Source: Actinobacteria bacterium UBA2279
GTDB lineage: Bacteria > Actinomycetota > Coriobacteriia > Anaerosomatales > Anaerosomataceae
DNA length: 64,000 nt
Assembly (NCBI GenBank): GCA_002347365.1
Contig: DDWT01000025.1
Span: forward strand, 42,723 to 106,722
Direction of reading: 5' to 3'
Shown: one piece after another, positions 42,748 through 50,815 of the stretch
Layout of the letters: every line of letters starts with the position of its first letter
Numbering within the stretch: position 1 is the stretch's first letter
Translations under genes and position numbers: made by a program
The notes under the pieces: generated by a model
Databases searched by the model: none
Seen by the model: only the letters and a program-made list of their open reading frames with translations
Told to the model about the DNA's origin: nothing

Positions 42748-44712
42748 ATGTCGCCGGTTGACCGCAACTGCTATCCGTTCTCGGCCATCGTCGGTCAGGA
42801 CGCTCTTCGGACCGCCCTACTGCTCAACGCCGTGGATCCCCGAGTCGGTGGCGTGCTCATCCGCGGCCACAAAGGGACAGCCAAGTCGACAGCCGTCCGT
42901 GCTCTAGCCGCGATACTCCCGGAGTACGACATCATCGACGGATGCGCGTACGGATGCGACCCCGATGACCCGCGTTCCTGGTGCTCAGCGTGCAAAGAGT
43001 CCGCCGGCGAGCCGTCTCGCTCACGTCGCCGTCCGAACCTGGTCGATCTTCCCGTGTCCGCAACGGAGGACCGCGTCGTCGGCACCCTGGATCTTGAGCA
43101 CGCCCTCAAACAGGGCGAGCGTCGGTACGAACCAGGACTGCTCGCCGACGCCAACCGCGGCATCCTGTACGTGGACGAGGTCAATCTCCTCGACGATCAT
43201 CTCGTAGACACACTGCTCGATGCGTCCGCAAGCGGGATCAACGTGGTCGAGCGAGAGGGAGTCCGATTTCAGCATCCTGCCCGGTTCATCCTCGTCGGCA
43301 CCATGAACCCCGAGGAAGGTGACCTTCGTCCACAACTGCTGGATCGGTTCGGGCTGTGCGTCGATGTCGAGGGCATCAGTGATCCGCACGCGCGCGTGGA
43401 GATCATGCGCCGCAGACGTTCCTGGGAAGATGACCCCGAGGCGTTCTCGCGCACGTGGCTTGCTCAAGAGGCGGCGCTGGCCGGCAAGATCGAGCAAGCC
43501 CAGAGCAGACTGCCCGACGTTGAGCTGGACGACGACCTGCTCTTCCTCATCGCATCCGTCTGTGCGCACATCGGTGTTGACGGCCATCGCGCAGACCTGA
43601 CAATGGCGCGGGCTGCGACCGCGTACGCGCTGCTTCGCGAAGGCACCAGTGTCACGTCCGCGGATATCCGCCACGTCGCCCCCATGGTGCTGGCGCATCG
43701 TATGAAGCGCACACCCTTCGAGAAGGAGCGCTTCGACCAGGACCAGATCGCCACCCTGTTCTCGGGATCGTCAGGTGATGATGGCAGCGACGGAGAGTCT
43801 GACGGAGCCAGCGGGCCGACCGGCGACGGAGGAGCGACTCTTGAGATCGCACGGACTCTCGTTGAGGGAGCCATAGCCGACGGCGAGAACGGAGAACTCC
43901 GTTCATCGATGTCGCTGGATCTGGATCGCGTCCGAAGGTCTCAGGGGGGCCGTCGGCAAGAGACGACCTCGGATGACCGTCGGGGGCGCTATGTGCGCGC
44001 AGAAGCCCCGCGCACGGGTGCCGCACCCGATATCGCACTTGATGCCACGATTCGTGCAGCAGCACCTCACCAGTCGTCGCGTGAAGGTGACATGGCTATT
44101 CGCATCCAGCCCTCGGACATCCGCAACAAGGTCAGGCGTAGGCGTGTGGGCGCTTCCATCGTCTTCTGCGTGGATGCCAGCGGCTCGATGGGTGCCCAGA
44201 ATCGCATGGAGATCGCCAAGGCAGCCGTGCTCGAACTCCTGGTAGATGCCTATCAGCGGCGCGACAGAGTCGGACTGGTGGCGTTCCGCGGCGAGGATGC
44301 CGATCTGGTGCTCTCACCTACGGCAAGCGTCGAACTTGCGCAGCTCAAACTCCGTGCACTTCCTACCGGCGGAGCAACACCTCTGGCTCATGGAATCCTG
44401 AAGTCCCTGGAAGTACTCCAGCTTGAGACTCGCCGCAATGACGATATCATTCCGTGGTTGGTTCTGGTCACGGACGGGCGCGGGAATGTCGGCGTTGAGG
44501 GCGGTCTCGGCTCCGAGGACGCGAAGGCCGCTGCGGAACGAGTGCGGGAAGCCCGGGTCAACACCATCGTCATCGACACGACGCACACCTCCCGTAGCGG
44601 CAGCGCAGCTCGAGAGATCGCGCAAGCGGCGGGCGGGGAGTACGTCCGACTGGCGTCGATGGATGGCGGAGCGCTCAGCGTGATCGTCCGGGAGCGCCTG
44701 CATACGGCCTAG
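42748..44712 (+). CDS. Magnesium/cobalt chelatase ChlI-ChlD fusion (AAA+ ATPase plus VWA domain)
   Basis: The 654-residue protein joins a ChlI-type AAA+ domain (PFSAIVGQDALRTALLLNA, Walker A RGHKGTAKST, Walker B GILYVDEVNLLDDHL) with an acidic/Gly-rich linker and a C-terminal VWA domain whose MIDAS is FCVDASGSMGAQNRM. A C-x3-C-x8-C-x2-C insert follows Walker A, as in putative cobaltochelatase subunits. It would power metal insertion into a tetrapyrrole with a CobN/ChlH partner not present here. ATG 42748 after CGGAGGG is preferred over GTG 42721. The cob genes elsewhere in the window favour cobalt, but this is inference. Confidence 0.88.
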   Translation: MSPVDRNCYPFSAIVGQDALRTALLLNAVDPRVGGVLIRGHKGTAKSTAVRALAAILPEYDIIDGCAYGCDPDDPRSWCSACKESAGEPSRSRRRPNLVDLPVSATEDRVVGTLDLEHALKQGERRYEPGLLADANRGILYVDEVNLLDDHLVDTLLDASASGINVVEREGVRFQHPARFILVGTMNPEEGDLRPQLLDRFGLCVDVEGISDPHARVEIMRRRRSWEDDPEAFSRTWLAQEAALAGKIEQAQSRLPDVELDDDLLFLIASVCAHIGVDGHRADLTMARAATAYALLREGTSVTSADIRHVAPMVLAHRMKRTPFEKERFDQDQIATLFSGSSGDDGSDGESDGASGPTGDGGATLEIARTLVEGAIADGENGELRSSMSLDLDRVRRSQGGRRQETTSDDRRGRYVRAEAPRTGAAPDIALDATIRAAAPHQSSREGDMAIRIQPSDIRNKVRRRRVGASIVFCVDASGSMGAQNRMEIAKAAVLELLVDAYQRRDRVGLVAFRGEDADLVLSPTASVELAQLKLRALPTGGATPLAHGILKSLEVLQLETRRNDDIIPWLVLVTDGRGNVGVEGGLGSEDAKAAAERVREARVNTIVIDTTHTSRSGSAAREIAQAAGGEYVRLASMDGGALSVIVRERLHTA

Positions 44713-44715
44713 TGG

Positions 44716-45063
44716 GTGCGGAGTGGGCCTGTAAGCCGGATTCTGTCGTGTGCGACCATCTATCTGGGACCGCCGTCGCCGACGGCCTCACGCGGGCATA
44801 CCCGAGCGTTGACTGGGCCAGCCGTAATCGCTCCTATTCGCCCTTGCTCCGGGTGGGGTTTGCCAAGCCGCCACGTCACCGTGGCGCTGGTGCGCTCTTA
44901 CCGCACCGTTTCAGCTTGTCTCCCGCAAAAGAGCGGGGGAGTTTTCTTTTCTGTGGCACTTTCCGTCGCGTCGCCGCGCCCTGCCGTTAGCAGGCACCCT
45001 GCCCTGTGGAGTCCGGACTTTCCTCACGTCTCTCGACGCGCGGTCGCCCGGCCCACTCCGCAC
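44716..45063 (-). ncRNA. rnpB: RNase P RNA (bacterial type A)
   Basis: On the minus strand the 5' end GTGCGGAGTGGGCC pairs with the 3' end GGCCCACTCCGCAC (helix P1). The universally conserved blocks are present: GAGGAAAGTCCGGACTCCACAGGGCAGGG near the 5' side (split here only for description) and ACAGAATCCGGCTTACAGGC at the 3' side. The 348-nt length fits. It is the catalytic RNA of tRNA 5' processing and, fittingly, lies next to glnS and two tRNA genes. It ends 3 bp from the convergent chelatase gene. Confidence 0.97.
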
Positions 45064-45066
45064 GTC

Positions 45067-45075
45067 ATTGTAGCA
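45067..45075 (-). promoter_or_regulatory. Extended -10 promoter of rnpB
   Basis: The minus strand reads TGcTACAAT, ending 3-4 nt before the P1 strand of RNase P RNA. No strong -35 is visible. The extended -10 form recurs at several genes in this window. Confidence 0.6.
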
Positions 45076-45135
45076 GGTCGTCGAAGGGTTTCGGGCATCG
45101 TTGGGCGACGTCGACCGGCATGGCCGTGCGCATGC

Positions 45136-46827
45136 TCAGGTGGTGATCTGCGCCCGGATCTTCGCCCATGAGTCTTTGAGTGTGAGCGTCCGATTGAACA
45201 CAAGGGCCCCGCTTGCGGACTCGGGGTCGACGCAGAAGTAGCCTAGCCGCTCGAACTGCACAGTCTCGCCGATACCGGCGTCGCCGAGAGCAGCCTCGAC
45301 CAGGCAGTCGCGAAGCACGGTCTCGGAATCGGGATTGAGATCGTCGAACAACTCGCGTCCGTCAGATCCGGGGAAGGGACTCGCGAACAGATGATCATAG
45401 AGTCGGACCTCGGCGGGCACCGCATGAGCGGCCGACAGCCAGTGCAGTGTCGCCTTCGGCTTGCGTTCATCCGGCGCTGCGCCACCCCGAGTTGCAGGGT
45501 CGTACGTGCACCGCAGCTCGATCACGCGGCCCTTCGCGTCCTTGACGACCTCGTTGCACGTGATGAAGTATGCCGAGCGAAGCCGGACCTCACGGCCCGG
45601 CGCAAGGCGGAAGAACTTCTTGGGCGGATCCTCCATGAAGTCCCCGCGCTCTATCCACAGCTCACGGGAGAACGGAACCTTACGGGTCCCTGCGGACGGG
45701 TCCTCCGGGTTGTTGATGACGTCCATCTCCTCAGTCTGATCATCGGGGTAGTTCTCGATGACGACCTTGAGCGGGTCAAGCACTGCGAACCGCCGGAGCG
45801 CGGTGCGGTTCAAGACGTTGCGCACCGCATGCTCGAGCATCTCGATCTCAACGACGCTGTCTGCGCGGGCGACGCCGATCATGGCTGCGAAGTCCCTGAT
45901 GCCCTCGGCAGGGAAGCCACGACGCCGGATGCCGGTGAGAGTGGGCATGCGCGGGTCGTCCCAACCCCGCACGTATCCCTCTTTGACGAGACGCAGGAGA
46001 ACCCGCTTGGAGAGAACGGTGTGCGTGAGGTTCAAACGCGCGAACTCGTACTGGTGGGGAGTCGACGGTACCGGCAGGTTCGCGATGAACCAGTCGTAGA
46101 GCGGCCGGTGGTCCTGGAACTCCAGGGTGCAGATGGAGTGTGTGATGCCCTCGATCGCGTCGGACTCGCCGTGGGCGAAGTCGTACGACGGGTAGATACA
46201 CCACGCATCACCGGTGCGCGGATGCGTGGAGTGCAGTATCCGGTACATCACCGGGTCACGGAAGTTGATGTTTCCGGAAGCCATGTCGATCTTTGCACGC
46301 AGAACGCGCGAGCCGTCCGGGAACTCTCCGCTACGCATGCGCTCGAACAAGTCGAGGTTCTCCTCGGCAGAGCGAGTCCGCCAGGGACTCTCCTTGCCCG
46401 GCTCAGTGAGCGTCCCGCGATACTCGCGAATCTCGTCGGCAGAAAGGTCATCGACGTATGCCTTGCCTTCGCCGATCAGGTAGACCGCCCACTCATAGAG
46501 CTGCTCGAAGTAATCACTCGCGTAATAGAGGTGCTCTCCCCAGTCAAAACCGAGCCAGCGCACATCCGCCATGATAGCGTCGATGTACTCCTGCTCCTCC
46601 TTGATCGGGTTGGTGTCATCGAACCTCAGGTGACAACGCCCGGAGAACTCCGCCGCGATGCCGAAGTTGAGGCAGATCGACTTCGCATGCCCGATGTGAA
46701 GGTAGCCGTTCGGCTCCGGAGGGAAGCGCGTCACGACCTCTCCGATGCGACCTTCACGCAGGTCGGCAGCGACGATGTCTCGAACGAAATCGCTCTTCTC
46801 AGATGCTGATGTGTTTTGTGTGTCCAT
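45136..46827 (-). CDS. glnS: Glutamine--tRNA ligase
   Basis: GlnRS charges tRNA-Gln directly. From ATG 46827 the 563-residue protein has TRFPPEPNGYLHIGHAKSI (HIGH motif), the class-typical DDTNP segment, the KMSKS equivalent HTVLSKR, and the two C-terminal beta-barrels that read the anticodon. An upstream in-frame start would add unrelated residues. Most Actinomycetota lack GlnRS and use transamidation, so its presence is notable and may reflect old horizontal transfer. Only a few bases separate a good -10 box from the ATG and no ribosome-binding site is visible. Confidence 0.95.
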   Translation of the reverse strand: MDTQNTSASEKSDFVRDIVAADLREGRIGEVVTRFPPEPNGYLHIGHAKSICLNFGIAAEFSGRCHLRFDDTNPIKEEQEYIDAIMADVRWLGFDWGEHLYYASDYFEQLYEWAVYLIGEGKAYVDDLSADEIREYRGTLTEPGKESPWRTRSAEENLDLFERMRSGEFPDGSRVLRAKIDMASGNINFRDPVMYRILHSTHPRTGDAWCIYPSYDFAHGESDAIEGITHSICTLEFQDHRPLYDWFIANLPVPSTPHQYEFARLNLTHTVLSKRVLLRLVKEGYVRGWDDPRMPTLTGIRRRGFPAEGIRDFAAMIGVARADSVVEIEMLEHAVRNVLNRTALRRFAVLDPLKVVIENYPDDQTEEMDVINNPEDPSAGTRKVPFSRELWIERGDFMEDPPKKFFRLAPGREVRLRSAYFITCNEVVKDAKGRVIELRCTYDPATRGGAAPDERKPKATLHWLSAAHAVPAEVRLYDHLFASPFPGSDGRELFDDLNPDSETVLRDCLVEAALGDAGIGETVQFERLGYFCVDPESASGALVFNRTLTLKDSWAKIRAQITT

Positions 46828-46835
46828 GGTCGCCG

Positions 46836-46844
46836 AGGATAGCA
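46836..46844 (-). promoter_or_regulatory. Extended -10 promoter of glnS, possibly leaderless
   Basis: The minus strand reads TGcTATCCT, followed by 8 nt and then the ATG. A normal start site 6-8 nt downstream would give a leader of 0-3 nt. Confidence 0.5.
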
Positions 46845-46939
46845 TACCGAGCAGCAAGAAGTGGATAGCCGCATCTGACGGGGTCACGAGCAGCCGTGCG
46901 AGGCTGTCTCCGGTGCAGCTCGACAAGCACGATCCAGTC

Positions 46940-46980
46940 CGAGGAAACAGAACAGGTCAGAGGCTACAGCCTCTGACCTG
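46940..46980 (-). terminator. Intrinsic terminator after the tRNA genes
   Basis: Arms 46953-46965 and 46968-46980 are perfectly complementary over 13 bp (CAGGTCAGAGGCT) with a 2-nt loop. On the minus strand the stem is followed by a T-rich stretch (TTCTGTTTCC). It lies just beyond tRNA-Glu and before glnS. Confidence 0.8.
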
Positions 46981-46988
46981 CGATTTTG

Positions 46989-47064
46989 TGGTAGCCCGTA
47001 CGGGATTCGAACCCGTGATCTCCGCCTTGAGAGGGCGGTGTCCTAACCGCTAGACGAACGGGCC
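46989..47064 (-). tRNA. tRNA-Glu (CTC), CCA encoded
   Basis: This is a 76-nt cloverleaf on the minus strand: acceptor GGCCCGT paired with ACGGGCT, anticodon loop CTCTCAA with anticodon CTC, and T-loop GGTTCGAATCC. The 3' CCA is encoded. It lies 5 bp from tRNA-Gln and shares its terminator. Confidence 0.97.
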
Positions 47065-47069
47065 AAACT

Positions 47070-47145
47070 TGGCTGGGGTGCTAGGGCTCGAACCTAGACT
47101 CTTCGGAACCAGAATCCGACGTGTTGCCAGTTACACCACACCCCA
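47070..47145 (-). tRNA. tRNA-Gln (CTG), CCA encoded
   Basis: This is a 76-nt cloverleaf on the minus strand: acceptor TGGGGTG paired with CACCCCA, anticodon stem TCGGA/TCCGA around TTCTGGT (anticodon CTG), and T-loop GGTTCGAGCCC. CCA is encoded. It is located between gltX and glnS, the latter being its cognate synthetase. Confidence 0.97.
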
Positions 47146-47224
47146 GTTCGCGCATGCGCTGCCTGGGCGCGAGACGGTATGCTACCGAGCGTCCACGCGC
47201 GTGTCAAGCCAGGCAGCCATGACC

Positions 47225-48694
47225 CTACGGTGTCGCCCAGATGTGCGCGTCGTGCAGACGCGGGAGGGTGCGCGCCTTGCCGAGAAGTGCGATCGACTCG
47301 AACAGGGGCAGACTGACGGCGGCGCCGGTCACAGCCACACGCACGGCTTGAAAGACGACCTTTGGTTTGAGCTTGAGCGGTTCTGGTAGTGAGCGCAAAG
47401 TCGCTTCGACCGACGCGGCATCGAACGTCTCGAGCTGGGAAAGGACATCGGCTGCGGCTTCGAGCGAGCGAGCTGCACCCTCCCTCATAAGGACCTTCTC
47501 CTTGGCTTCCTGGGTGATCGTGATCGGGTCTTTGAAGAGGAATCCGACTACTCCCGCGATCTCATCCATCCGCTTGATGCGCTCGGCCACGAGCGGTGCC
47601 AGTTCCTCGAACCACTCTCGCCGTGAAGCGACATCCCCAGCGTCGGCGAGGCCTGCTGCTTCAAGCCACGGAACCATACGATCCACGAATCCCGAGGCGG
47701 ATAGCTCGCGAATGTACACACCGTCCAGCCAGTCCAGCTTCTCTTCATCGAAGATCGCAGGATTGCTCGATACGCGGTCCAACGAGAAGTTCTCGGCAAG
47801 CGTCTCCCGCGAGAGTATCGTCGTCTCACCATCGAGCGACCAGCCGAGAAGCGCAAGGTAGTTCATGACGGCCTCAGGCAGGTATCCATGATCACGATAG
47901 GCCTCGACGGAGGTGGCCCCGTGACGCTTCGACAGTCGCTTGCCATCCGATCCAAGGATCATGGAGAGATGGCCGAAGACGGGTATCGGCTCACCCAGTG
48001 CCTCATAGATGAGAATCTGCTTTGGAGTGTTCGACAAGTGGTCATCGCCGCGAATGACGTGAGTGATAGCCATAGTCGCGTCGTCGATCGTGACCGCAAA
48101 GTTGTACGTGGCAGTCCCGTCGGTCCGAACCAGCACCAGATCGTCGACAGCATCGGCGGGGAAGGTCACATCGCCACGAACAGCGTCCGCAAAGGTGATC
48201 GCTCCACGGTTCTCAGGGACTTTCAAGCGCCAAACGTGCGGCTCGCCAGCCGCGACACGCCCGGCAGCGACATCAGGATCGATCGAGCGACACGTGCGGT
48301 CGTAGCCGGCGAAGCCGCCCTTCGCCCGTGAAGCCTCCCGCCTGGCCTCCAACTCGGTGGGGGCGCAGAAGCAGGGATATGCGGCGGCGTTCGCCTTCAG
48401 GCGCTCCAGGGCCTTCGTATAGCTCTCGAAACGCTGCGTCTGGAAGTACGGCCCGTACTCTCCACCAACACCCGGTCCCTCGTCATAGTCGAGGCCGAGC
48501 CACTCCAGCGCGCGCAAGATCGCCCGCGTGTTCTCCTCGGTCGAACGCTCGGGATCCGTGTCTTCGATGCGCAGCACGAATGTACCGCCGTGATGACGTG
48601 CGAACGCCCAGTTGTAGATCGCGGTACGCGCACCGCCGATATGAAGGTGACCGGTGGGGCTTGGTGCAAAACGAACGCGGACATGCTCGGCCAC
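47225..48694 (-). CDS. gltX: Glutamate--tRNA ligase
   Basis: GltX charges tRNA-Glu. The start is GTG 48694, 7 bp after AAGGAG, giving 489 residues. Motifs are VRFAPSPTGHLHIGGART (HIGH) and KRLSKRHGA (KMSKS), with DDHLSNTPKQ between. The C-terminal helical anticodon-binding domain is complete. With a separate GlnRS in the same cluster, this enzyme can be discriminating for tRNA-Glu. It is followed by tRNA-Gln and tRNA-Glu in the same direction, so the tRNAs may be co-transcribed with it. Confidence 0.96.
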   Translation of the reverse strand: MAEHVRVRFAPSPTGHLHIGGARTAIYNWAFARHHGGTFVLRIEDTDPERSTEENTRAILRALEWLGLDYDEGPGVGGEYGPYFQTQRFESYTKALERLKANAAAYPCFCAPTELEARREASRAKGGFAGYDRTCRSIDPDVAAGRVAAGEPHVWRLKVPENRGAITFADAVRGDVTFPADAVDDLVLVRTDGTATYNFAVTIDDATMAITHVIRGDDHLSNTPKQILIYEALGEPIPVFGHLSMILGSDGKRLSKRHGATSVEAYRDHGYLPEAVMNYLALLGWSLDGETTILSRETLAENFSLDRVSSNPAIFDEEKLDWLDGVYIRELSASGFVDRMVPWLEAAGLADAGDVASRREWFEELAPLVAERIKRMDEIAGVVGFLFKDPITITQEAKEKVLMREGAARSLEAAADVLSQLETFDAASVEATLRSLPEPLKLKPKVVFQAVRVAVTGAAVSLPLFESIALLGKARTLPRLHDAHIWATP

Positions 48695-48728
48695 GGGGCT
48701 GCTCCTTGATGTCAGGTGTAGGGTCAGA

Positions 48729-49154
48729 TCATTCAGAGTGCGTTCCGGCGTCCCCGGTCGGACAGACACCGGCTCTGCGGAGCAAGAACCAGGTGATACC
48801 GACCGCAAGAATGAGCATGGCCAGAGCGGCCGCCTTCTCAAGTACCGCGCCGCCGCTCTCAAACACGACCAGCTTTCGTACGACGGCCACAAGCCCCGCC
48901 TCCAGCACGATCGGAATGACGTTTCGCCTCTGCAGGTAGGCGAGAGCGATGTTGAACAGCTCCACCACGATGAACACGACGAGTACCGTATCCAGCACCC
49001 GAGTGATCCCATCGGGCGTGATGATGCCATCGGCGCCAAACAGGCGCACCATTTGGATGATGACGTCGACGGCTCCGATGACGGCCATCGCAACCAGCAA
49101 CGTCGCGACGACGGTCTCCACGTAGTGGACGATCTTCTCAAGTATGCTCGACAT
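48729..49154 (-). CDS. PsiE-family small membrane protein
   Basis: The 141-residue protein has four hydrophobic helices (about 10-35, 52-75, 83-98 and 104-124) separated by short charged loops. The pattern, with VVELFNIALAYLQRRNV and LEAGLVAVVRKLVVFE, matches the phosphate-starvation-inducible PsiE family, whose role is not known in detail. It is about 35 bp upstream of gltX on the same strand and could be its first operon partner. No Pho box is recognised. The family call is by pattern, so moderate. Confidence 0.75.
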   Translation of the reverse strand: MSSILEKIVHYVETVVATLLVAMAVIGAVDVIIQMVRLFGADGIITPDGITRVLDTVLVVFIVVELFNIALAYLQRRNVIPIVLEAGLVAVVRKLVVFESGGAVLEKAAALAMLILAVGITWFLLRRAGVCPTGDAGTHSE

Positions 49155-49215
49155 ACAACCTCCATACCCTCTATTGCGAGTCCCAACTATACCAGCCGAG
49201 ACACCGGTCGTGTGA

Positions 49216-49245
49216 TTGCAGGACAGGCGTATCGCGTGGTATCCT
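49216..49245 (+). promoter_or_regulatory. Promoter of the SAM riboswitch-metK unit
   Basis: TTGCAG (49216-49221), an 18-bp spacer and TATCCT (49240-49245) place transcription start about 49252, at the first base of the riboswitch. Confidence 0.65.
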
Positions 49246-49252
49246 CCGCGTT

Positions 49253-49380
49253 ACTCATCAAGAGGCAGTGCGTAAGCGCTGCAGAGGGTCGAGGGACCGC
49301 ACCCGAAGACACCCCGGCAACCGACGTGAAAGTGACGCACGGTGCCACATTGCGGCAGGCGTTGAGCCTGGCAGATGGGG
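49253..49380 (+). promoter_or_regulatory. SAM-I (S-box) riboswitch
   Basis: The S-box blocks are present in order: CTCATCAAGAG, GAGGGACCGCACCCGAAGAC, CCCGGCAACC, CGGTGCCA with TTGCGGCAGG, and the closing CAGATGGG that pairs with CTCATC to form P1. It binds S-adenosylmethionine. A terminator follows, so high SAM should switch off metK by premature termination. The P2 arm has a longer-than-usual variable stem. Confidence 0.95.
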
Positions 49381-49412
49381 GAATACCGCTGGCCTTATGT
49401 GCCGAATGCGAT

Positions 49413-49446
49413 GTCCCTTGTCCGCCTGGACAGGGGCGTTTTCTTT
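49413..49446 (+). terminator. Riboswitch-controlled terminator before metK
   Basis: CCCTTGTCC pairs with GGACAGGGG over a 4-nt loop, followed by CGTTTTCTTT. It is the expression platform of the SAM riboswitch. Confidence 0.85.
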
Positions 49447-49503
49447 GTCCGGGCACGATTCGGTGGAGCCCGACGCGGTCGGGCACGAGCAGTAGGAGGC
49501 TAG

Positions 49504-50751
49504 ATGTCCGGACGTGATTTCCTCTTCACCTCGGAGTCAGTGACCGAGGGCCATCCCGACAAGATGTGCGACCAGATCTCGGATGCGGTGCTTGATGCCA
49601 TCCTCACTCGCGAAGGCGAGTTGGAGGCCGAAGGATACGTCACCGACAAGGGCTCGAAGGCGTCTCTGGAACACGTACGCGTCGCTTGCGAGACCCTGAC
49701 GACAACCGGACTGATCGTCGTCGCCGGCGAGATCCGGACGCATGCATATGTGGACATCCCCACGATCGTGCGTCAGACGGTCAGAGACATCGGCTACACC
49801 CGTGCGAAGTACGGCTTCGACTATGAGACATGCGGCGTGATCACTGCGATCCACGAGCAGAGCCCCGACATTGCGATGGGTGTCGATGAGGCGTACGAGA
49901 TCAAGCGCGGTGAGACGGACCCCCTCGATCTCATCGGTGCCGGAGACCAGGGCATGATGTTCGGCTACGCGTGCAACGAGACCACCCAGCTCATGCCGAT
50001 GCCCATCTACCTGGCGCATCGTCTTGCCGAGCGACTCACCGCCGTCCGCAAGGGCGACGTACTCGACTACCTGCGTCCTGACGGAAAGACCCAAGTCACC
50101 GTCCGGTACGAAGACGGCAAGCCCGTCGCAGTGGACAAGATCTTGATCTCGAGCCAGCACGCCGAGGGTGTCGATATCGATAACCTCATGAAGCCCGACT
50201 TCATCGAGCACATCATCGATCCGGTTCTCTCGCTGGAAGACATTGAGTGGAAAGGCGCCGAGATCTACGTCAACCCGACGGGACGTTTTGTGATCGGCGG
50301 CCCCATGGGTGACTCGGGGTTGACCGGACGCAAGATCATCGTCGACACCTACGGCGGTATGGGCCGCCACGGCGGCGGAGCCTTCTCGGGCAAGGATTGC
50401 ACCAAGGTTGACCGCTCAGCCGCTTACGCCGCCCGTTGGGTTGCCAAGAACGTCGTGGCGGCCGGGCTGGCCGATCGTTGCGAGATCGAGCTTGCGTACG
50501 CGATCGGCGTCGCGCATCCGCTGTCGGTACTGGTCGAGACTTTCGGCACTGAGAAAGTGTCTGTCGACAAGATCGAGAAGGCTGTTCTTGCGGTCTTCGA
50601 CCTGCGGCCGGGCGCTATCATCCGCGATCTGGACCTGCGTCGCCCAATCTATAGGAAGACAGCGGCCTACGGCCATTTCGGCCGTGATGAACGTGACTTC
50701 ACATGGGAGCGCACCGACCGGGTCGACGACCTGCTCGCAGCGGTCGAGTAG
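49504..50751 (+). CDS. metK: S-adenosylmethionine synthetase
   Basis: MetK makes SAM from methionine and ATP. The 415-residue protein has FTSESVTEGHPDKMCDQ, the ATP-binding GAGDQGMMFGYA, IGGPMGDSGLTGRKIIVD and the P-loop-like GGGAFSGKDCTKVDRS. The start ATG 49504 follows TAGGAGG. Control by the SAM-I riboswitch upstream gives product feedback. Confidence 0.98.
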   Translation: MSGRDFLFTSESVTEGHPDKMCDQISDAVLDAILTREGELEAEGYVTDKGSKASLEHVRVACETLTTTGLIVVAGEIRTHAYVDIPTIVRQTVRDIGYTRAKYGFDYETCGVITAIHEQSPDIAMGVDEAYEIKRGETDPLDLIGAGDQGMMFGYACNETTQLMPMPIYLAHRLAERLTAVRKGDVLDYLRPDGKTQVTVRYEDGKPVAVDKILISSQHAEGVDIDNLMKPDFIEHIIDPVLSLEDIEWKGAEIYVNPTGRFVIGGPMGDSGLTGRKIIVDTYGGMGRHGGGAFSGKDCTKVDRSAAYAARWVAKNVVAAGLADRCEIELAYAIGVAHPLSVLVETFGTEKVSVDKIEKAVLAVFDLRPGAIIRDLDLRRPIYRKTAAYGHFGRDERDFTWERTDRVDDLLAAVE

Positions 50752-50767
50752 CATCTCAGCACATTGC

Positions 50768-50803
50768 GCGAAGGCCGCCGGCCCCGATGTCGGCGGCCTT
50801 CGC
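50768..50803 (+). terminator. Perfect 13-bp hairpin after metK
   Basis: GCGAAGGCCGCCG (50768-50780) pairs perfectly with CGGCGGCCTTCGC (50791-50803) over a 10-nt loop. There is no T-run, so it may be a terminator or a 3'-end stabiliser. It ends 12 bp before the priA start. Confidence 0.55.
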
Positions 50804-50815
50804 TATGCTGTCACC

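Noticed and set aside
45391..46809. 472-codon plus-strand open frame opposite glnS
   Set aside because: glnS has all its motifs on the other strand; this frame has no family signature.
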